Positions 60,616-64,000 of a DNA stretch of 64,000 nucleotides are shown in pieces. The translations under genes were made by a program, and so were the position numbers. Origin of the DNA: Aliishimia sp039978895 (GTDB lineage: Bacteria; Pseudomonadota; Alphaproteobacteria; Rhodobacterales; Rhodobacteraceae); the NCBI GenBank assembly GCA_039978895.1, contig JBDWAL010000017.1:124001-188000 (forward strand), written 5' to 3'. The notes under the pieces were generated by a model. That model was given only the letters and a program-made list of their open reading frames with translations. It made no database searches and was not told where the DNA came from. Position 1 is the first letter of the stretch. The number at the start of each line of letters is the position of its first letter.

Positions 60616-61431
60616 GTGAACCAAGCTCATCCTGGCCCAATGACCAAAGAAGGCATTCGCTTACATGAAGTCGCGGATTTCGCAGGTATGCACGCTGCCG
60701 GCCGCCTTGCTGCGCAAATACTAGACGAGATCGCCGAGCATGTCTTTGTCGGGCAAACTACCGGTGAAATCGATCGACTCATTGAGCAAAAAGTAAACGC
60801 CGCCGGAGCAACATCTGCGACCATCGGCTACAAAGGGTACAAACACGCCAGCTGCATCAGCGTGAATCATGTCGTCTGCCACGGGATTCCCGGCGAGAAA
60901 AAACTGAAAGACGGCGATATCTTGAACATCGATGTCACCGTGATTGTCGACGGTTGGTTTGGTGACACATCACGGATGTATGTGGCTGGAAAGCTACCGC
61001 GCAAAGCAGAGCGTTTGATCCAAATTACCCATGATGCACTGATGCTGGGAATTGCCGCCGCCAAACCCGGCAACACGTTTGGCGACATTGGACACGCGAT
61101 CCAGACTTATGCCGAAGCCCACCGCATGGCCGTCGTACGTGATTTTTGCGGGCATGGGTTAGGCCGGGTCTTTCACGCGCCGCCAAATGTTTTGCACTAT
61201 GGCAAAGCAGGTACCGAAGCTGTGCTCGAAGAAGGCATGTTCTTTACAATTGAGCCTATGGTGAACCTCGGACGGCCTGAAACCAAAACGCTAGCGGACG
61301 ATTGGACAGCAGTTACACGTGACAAGTCGCTGTCTGCGCAATTTGAGCACTCCATCGGGATAACCGCAACTGGCGCCGAGATATTTACGCTTTCGCCCGC
61401 AGGGACGTTTCACCCAACTTACTCGCAGTAG
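60616..61431 (+). CDS. map: Methionine aminopeptidase, type I
   Basis: The 271-residue protein starts with GTG at 60616, with GGAG eight bases upstream. The metal-binding residues are visible: His in HVVCHGIPG, Asp in LNIDVTVIVDGWFGDTSRM, His in FCGHGLGRVFHAPP, Glu in FFTIEPMVNLG and Glu in AQFEHSIGIT. It removes the start methionine from new proteins. The arrangement sfsA-map is common in alphaproteobacteria. An inverted repeat follows that marks the next gene's start. Confidence 0.95.
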   Translation: MNQAHPGPMTKEGIRLHEVADFAGMHAAGRLAAQILDEIAEHVFVGQTTGEIDRLIEQKVNAAGATSATIGYKGYKHASCISVNHVVCHGIPGEKKLKDGDILNIDVTVIVDGWFGDTSRMYVAGKLPRKAERLIQITHDALMLGIAAAKPGNTFGDIGHAIQTYAEAHRMAVVRDFCGHGLGRVFHAPPNVLHYGKAGTEAVLEEGMFFTIEPMVNLGRPETKTLADDWTAVTRDKSLSAQFEHSIGITATGAEIFTLSPAGTFHPTYSQ

Positions 61432-61440
61432 ACTTTCAAG

Positions 61441-61466
61441 CATAGTTCGACTATCACCGAACTATG
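61441..61466. promoter_or_regulatory. Perfect 9-8-9 inverted repeat over the ArsR-like start codon
   Basis: CATAGTTCG and CGAACTATG are perfect inverted repeats with eight bases between them, and the last three bases are the start codon of the ArsR-like gene. No ribosome site is seen before that ATG. A dimeric ArsR repressor bound here would block its own transcription, and a leaderless message is possible. Confidence 0.6.
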
Positions 61467-62147
61467 AAGGAAGGCCCAGATATAGCGCATATTGCCGCCT
61501 TGATCGGCGATCCAGCTCGCTCAAACATGTTGACGGCACTCATGAGCGGTAAGGCTTTAACGGTCAGCGAACTGGCTGCGGAAGCTGGCGTAACCTTGCA
61601 AACCACAAGCGCACATCTGTCAAAGCTTGAGGCCGGGGGGCTGATTTCCCCGCGCAAACAGGGTCGCCACAAGTATTTCACTTTAGCAAACGAAGGCGTC
61701 GCATTGGTGCTTGAAGGACTGATGGGACTGGCGGCAGGGACTGGACATTTACGCAAGCGGACTGGACCAAAGGATGCACAATTGCGCAAAGCTCGACTGT
61801 GTTACAATCATTTAGCAGGCGATATGGGAACCCGGCTTTACGACAGCTTTCTAAGTCGGGACTTTCTTTTGGTGATCGATGACGAACCAATTTTGAACCC
61901 AAAAGGTCGTGTTTTCCTACAGAACTTTGGCATTGATTTTACGCCCTTGGATGCGCGCAAAACGCCCCTGTGCCGGTCATGTTTGGATTGGAGCGAACGT
62001 CGCTTCCATCTTGCCGGCAGTCTTGGGCGCGCACTTATGCGTCAGTTTGAGGATCTGAAATGGGCAAAACGTGACCCAACAACACGCGTGGTGACGTTTT
62101 CTAAAGCCGGTGAGCAAGAGTTTGAAACATTGCTGATCGCGACCTGA
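61464..62147 (+). CDS. ArsR-family transcriptional regulator
   Basis: The 227-residue protein has an ArsR winged helix (ALIGDPARSNMLTALMSGKALTVSELAAEAGVTLQTTSAHLSKLEAGGLISPRKQGRHKYFTLA) and a long C-terminal part ending with two Cys (PLCRSCLDW) that could bind metal or a redox signal. This is about twice the usual ArsR length (100-120) but matches the longer group that has an extra domain. The perfect inverted repeat over its ATG is a likely self-operator. Confidence 0.9.
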   Translation: MKEGPDIAHIAALIGDPARSNMLTALMSGKALTVSELAAEAGVTLQTTSAHLSKLEAGGLISPRKQGRHKYFTLANEGVALVLEGLMGLAAGTGHLRKRTGPKDAQLRKARLCYNHLAGDMGTRLYDSFLSRDFLLVIDDEPILNPKGRVFLQNFGIDFTPLDARKTPLCRSCLDWSERRFHLAGSLGRALMRQFEDLKWAKRDPTTRVVTFSKAGEQEFETLLIAT

Positions 62148-62165
62148 GCCGCAATTTGCAGCAAG

Positions 62166-62939
62166 TTATTCTTTGGCAATTTCTTCAAGCTGATCTGCTG
62201 CTTTGCGCAGGCTCGGGTAATATTTCATGACAACTTCAAGCGTGCTGCGCTGTGTCGGAGCGTGTATTGATAGCGTTGTCAGCAAACGGTTTTGATCATC
62301 ACAAACAGCGACAGCCATTGCCGACATCCCATCCATGAATTCACCATCATCTGTGGAGTAGCCACGTTTTCGCGTCGCCTCCAACTCAACTTTCAACGCT
62401 TCAGGGTCTGTTATGGTGCGATCCGTCAGACCTTCCAAATTCAACGTCCCAAGCAAGCGATCCAATTTTTCATACCGCAATGACGACAAATACATCTTGC
62501 CACTCGCAGTACAGTGGAAAGGGACGCGCGTGCCTGTCGGCAACTGAATGCGCAGCGGCCAATGTGTTTCGACACGGTCCAGGTAGATCATCCCTTCCCG
62601 AGTCGGAGCGGCCAAGTTACATGTCTCGCCCACTTCATCAGCCAATCCACGCATTACACTAAGACGTTCTGTTCGAAGCCGTTCCGACGAAAGGGTATGC
62701 GCAGATAAGCTCCGCAACCTTTTGCCTGGCCCATAAGACCGCCCGTCGACATCTCGTTGCAAAAAGCCTTCAGTCTCGGCCGTCGCCAGCAAACGGTGCA
62801 CCGTAGGCTTTGGAAGTCCGAGCTCCTCCCCCAACGACACAGGAGACGAAGGCCTACCTTCTCTGGCGACTGCTTCAATCAAATAAAGCAGTCGCAGATT
62901 GGTCGGGATATGACCTTGGTCTATCTTATCATTCGGCAT
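62166..62939 (-). CDS. IclR-family transcriptional regulator
   Basis: The 257-residue protein has the winged helix of the IclR family (PSSPVSLGEELGLPKPTVHRLLATAETEGFLQRD) and the effector domain with MIYLDRVETHWPLRIQLPTGTRVPFHCTASGKMYLS and STDDGEFMDGMSAMAVAVCD. It starts 11 bases after the stop of the TRAP permease gene, so they may share a transcript. The TRAP substrate, a carboxylic acid, is the likely effector (inference). Confidence 0.93.
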   Translation of the reverse strand: MPNDKIDQGHIPTNLRLLYLIEAVAREGRPSSPVSLGEELGLPKPTVHRLLATAETEGFLQRDVDGRSYGPGKRLRSLSAHTLSSERLRTERLSVMRGLADEVGETCNLAAPTREGMIYLDRVETHWPLRIQLPTGTRVPFHCTASGKMYLSSLRYEKLDRLLGTLNLEGLTDRTITDPEALKVELEATRKRGYSTDDGEFMDGMSAMAVAVCDDQNRLLTTLSIHAPTQRSTLEVVMKYYPSLRKAADQLEEIAKE

Positions 62940-62950
62940 TTTATCACGAT

Positions 62951-64000
62951 TTAACGGTCCGGTATCAGCGTTAGTGACAATTCAGGCAGTAAAGCTATTA
63001 ACAACCACACTGAAATCAACGCCACCAAGTACGGCACTATGTAACGTAGCAATCTAAAATACGGAACACCCGTTACACCGGAAGCTACGTAAAGATTAAG
63101 TCCATAGGGAGGTGTGATAAATCCAATCGATGCACCCACAAGGAAAATGACCGCAAAGTGTATCGGATCGATCCCCACAGAAACCGCAATCGGCGCGAGA
63201 ATTGGTGCAAGGATGATCGTCACAGGCAAGGATTCAAGGATCATACCAGTTACAAACACAATCGCCATGGATGTGAACAAAACCGCATAGTACCCACCCA
63301 TGCCCGTCACAAAATCGCCAATTGTTTCTTTTGCACCCAACGAAGACATAACCTGCTGCATTGCCACAGAAACCGCGATCAGCGGAACCAGAATCCCCGT
63401 GATCTGAGCGGAGCGTGACACAATAGCTGGAAGCTGTGGCAAGGTGTATCCCTCGACAACAAACATCGAAACAACGCTTTTTTCAGATACAGGAAGATCA
63501 GGGTCACTGCCCAAAATCTTATTCAACGGATAGCACAGCAAGCCAACAAACACACAGAAGCCAACAGTAACACCCGCAGCTTCGGTCGGAGAGAACTTAC
63601 CAGTGTAAATGCCCCAAAGCACCAAGCCGATGGCAAAGAAGCCAAGCCATGCGCCAATCGCCGTTTTGATAACCCGATCGAACGACAAACGGATCAGGTA
63701 ACCCCAACCGTTAATCGTGCAAATGATGAACGCAGCCGTCATCATCGCTAGAACCATCAGCGCACCCGGTAAGATACCGGCCACGAATAGGTCTGAGATC
63801 GGGAGGTTCAACAAAAACCCATATACAATGAAGATAATCGATGGCGGGATGATGATGCCAACTGTACCGCCCGCAGCCGCTGTTGCTGCTGAGAAGCGTT
63901 CGTCATATCCGCCTTTGACCATTTCAGGGTGAAGCATAGACCCAATCGTTGCCGTTGTCGCTGAGTTTGACCCTGAGATCGCAGCAAACAAACCGCAAGC
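62951..64000 (-). CDS. TRAP transporter large permease (DctM type, partial)
   Basis: The visible 349 residues are the C-terminal part; the frame is open through the right edge, where ACGLFAAISGSNSATTATIG continues it. Family motifs are HPEMVKGGYDERFSAATAAAGGTVGIIIPPSIIFIVYGFL, SPTEAAGVTVGFCVFVG and FITPPYGLNLYVASGVTG. About nine hydrophobic segments are visible. It carries an organic acid with a sodium gradient, using a small permease and a binding protein presumably encoded beyond the edge. The insertion between helix groups (PDLPVSEKSVVSMF) makes it a bit longer than the usual form. Confidence 0.92.
   Translation of the reverse strand, partial: ACGLFAAISGSNSATTATIGSMLHPEMVKGGYDERFSAATAAAGGTVGIIIPPSIIFIVYGFLLNLPISDLFVAGILPGALMVLAMMTAAFIICTINGWGYLIRLSFDRVIKTAIGAWLGFFAIGLVLWGIYTGKFSPTEAAGVTVGFCVFVGLLCYPLNKILGSDPDLPVSEKSVVSMFVVEGYTLPQLPAIVSRSAQITGILVPLIAVSVAMQQVMSSLGAKETIGDFVTGMGGYYAVLFTSMAIVFVTGMILESLPVTIILAPILAPIAVSVGIDPIHFAVIFLVGASIGFITPPYGLNLYVASGVTGVPYFRLLRYIVPYLVALISVWLLIALLPELSLTLIPDR

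Noticed and set aside
1..64000. tRNA, rRNA, CRISPR array, insertion sequence or prophage
   Set aside because: No cloverleaf with CCA end, no spaced identical repeats, no transposase or integrase, and no phage structural gene was seen on reading both strands.

Overview
The window looks like chromosomal DNA of a marine alphaproteobacterium of the Rhodobacteraceae (roseobacter group), judged from moderate GC by eye, roseobacter-type gene sets (a TauR/Tpa/Xsc/Pta/SoeABC taurine block, a Liv-type ABC operon flanked by two acyl-CoA ligases, a TRAP permease, an FutA/FbpA-type iron importer) and compact, often ATGA-coupled genes. I found no rRNA, tRNA, CRISPR array, insertion sequence or phage gene. 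Protein families were recognised from motifs read by eye, without database searches.

Layout. 1-4.6 kb: signalling block, with a CheB-CheR protein running off the left edge, a single-domain response regulator, a PAS histidine kinase with a degenerate C-terminal receiver, and a GGDEF-EAL protein. 4.9-7.6 kb: iron(III) ABC binding protein and fused permease, convergent, with a TGA-N9-TCA palindrome before the first. 7.7-8.9 kb: MFS transporter. 8.9-19.9 kb: a minus-strand operon reading acyl-CoA synthetase, LivG, three exported small proteins, LivH, (one gene on the opposite strand), LivM, LivK, LivF, a tiny ORF and a PaaK-like ligase; it probably imports a carboxylic or amino acid-like substrate and activates it with CoA. 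20.1-23.9 kb: M20 amidohydrolase, formylglycine-generating enzyme and a sulfatase carrying the formylglycine motif. 24.1-25.9 kb: a repeat protein, a 2-oxoglutarate oxygenase and a carboxymuconolactone decarboxylase-like protein.

25.9-40.4 kb is the metabolic core: taurine dissimilation. TauABC imports taurine; Tpa transaminates it with pyruvate to sulfoacetaldehyde and alanine; Xsc cleaves sulfoacetaldehyde with phosphate to acetyl phosphate and sulfite; Pta makes acetyl-CoA; SoeABC oxidises sulfite to sulfate at the membrane. TauR, a MocR-type activator, sits in the middle. Direct repeats of a CTGGMCYTAT-like box, 23 bp apart and on the sense strand of each target, lie upstream of tpa, xsc and tauABC, and a 22-bp pair in the reverse direction lies before tauR. 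This is the best regulatory signal in the window.

40.5-64 kb is mostly housekeeping: OmpA-type proteins, FMN reductase, FAD amine oxidase-like protein, soluble lytic transglycosylase, DapA, an Ada-like O6-methylguanine methyltransferase, endonuclease III, a PfkB kinase, a methyltransferase, RppH, an FadH-like dienoyl-CoA reductase, an ECF sigma and anti-sigma pair, a LysR regulator divergent from two small dimeric alpha-beta barrel proteins, a CinA-like protein, SfsA, methionine aminopeptidase, an ArsR-like regulator whose start codon lies inside a perfect inverted repeat, an IclR regulator and a TRAP large permease that runs off the right edge.
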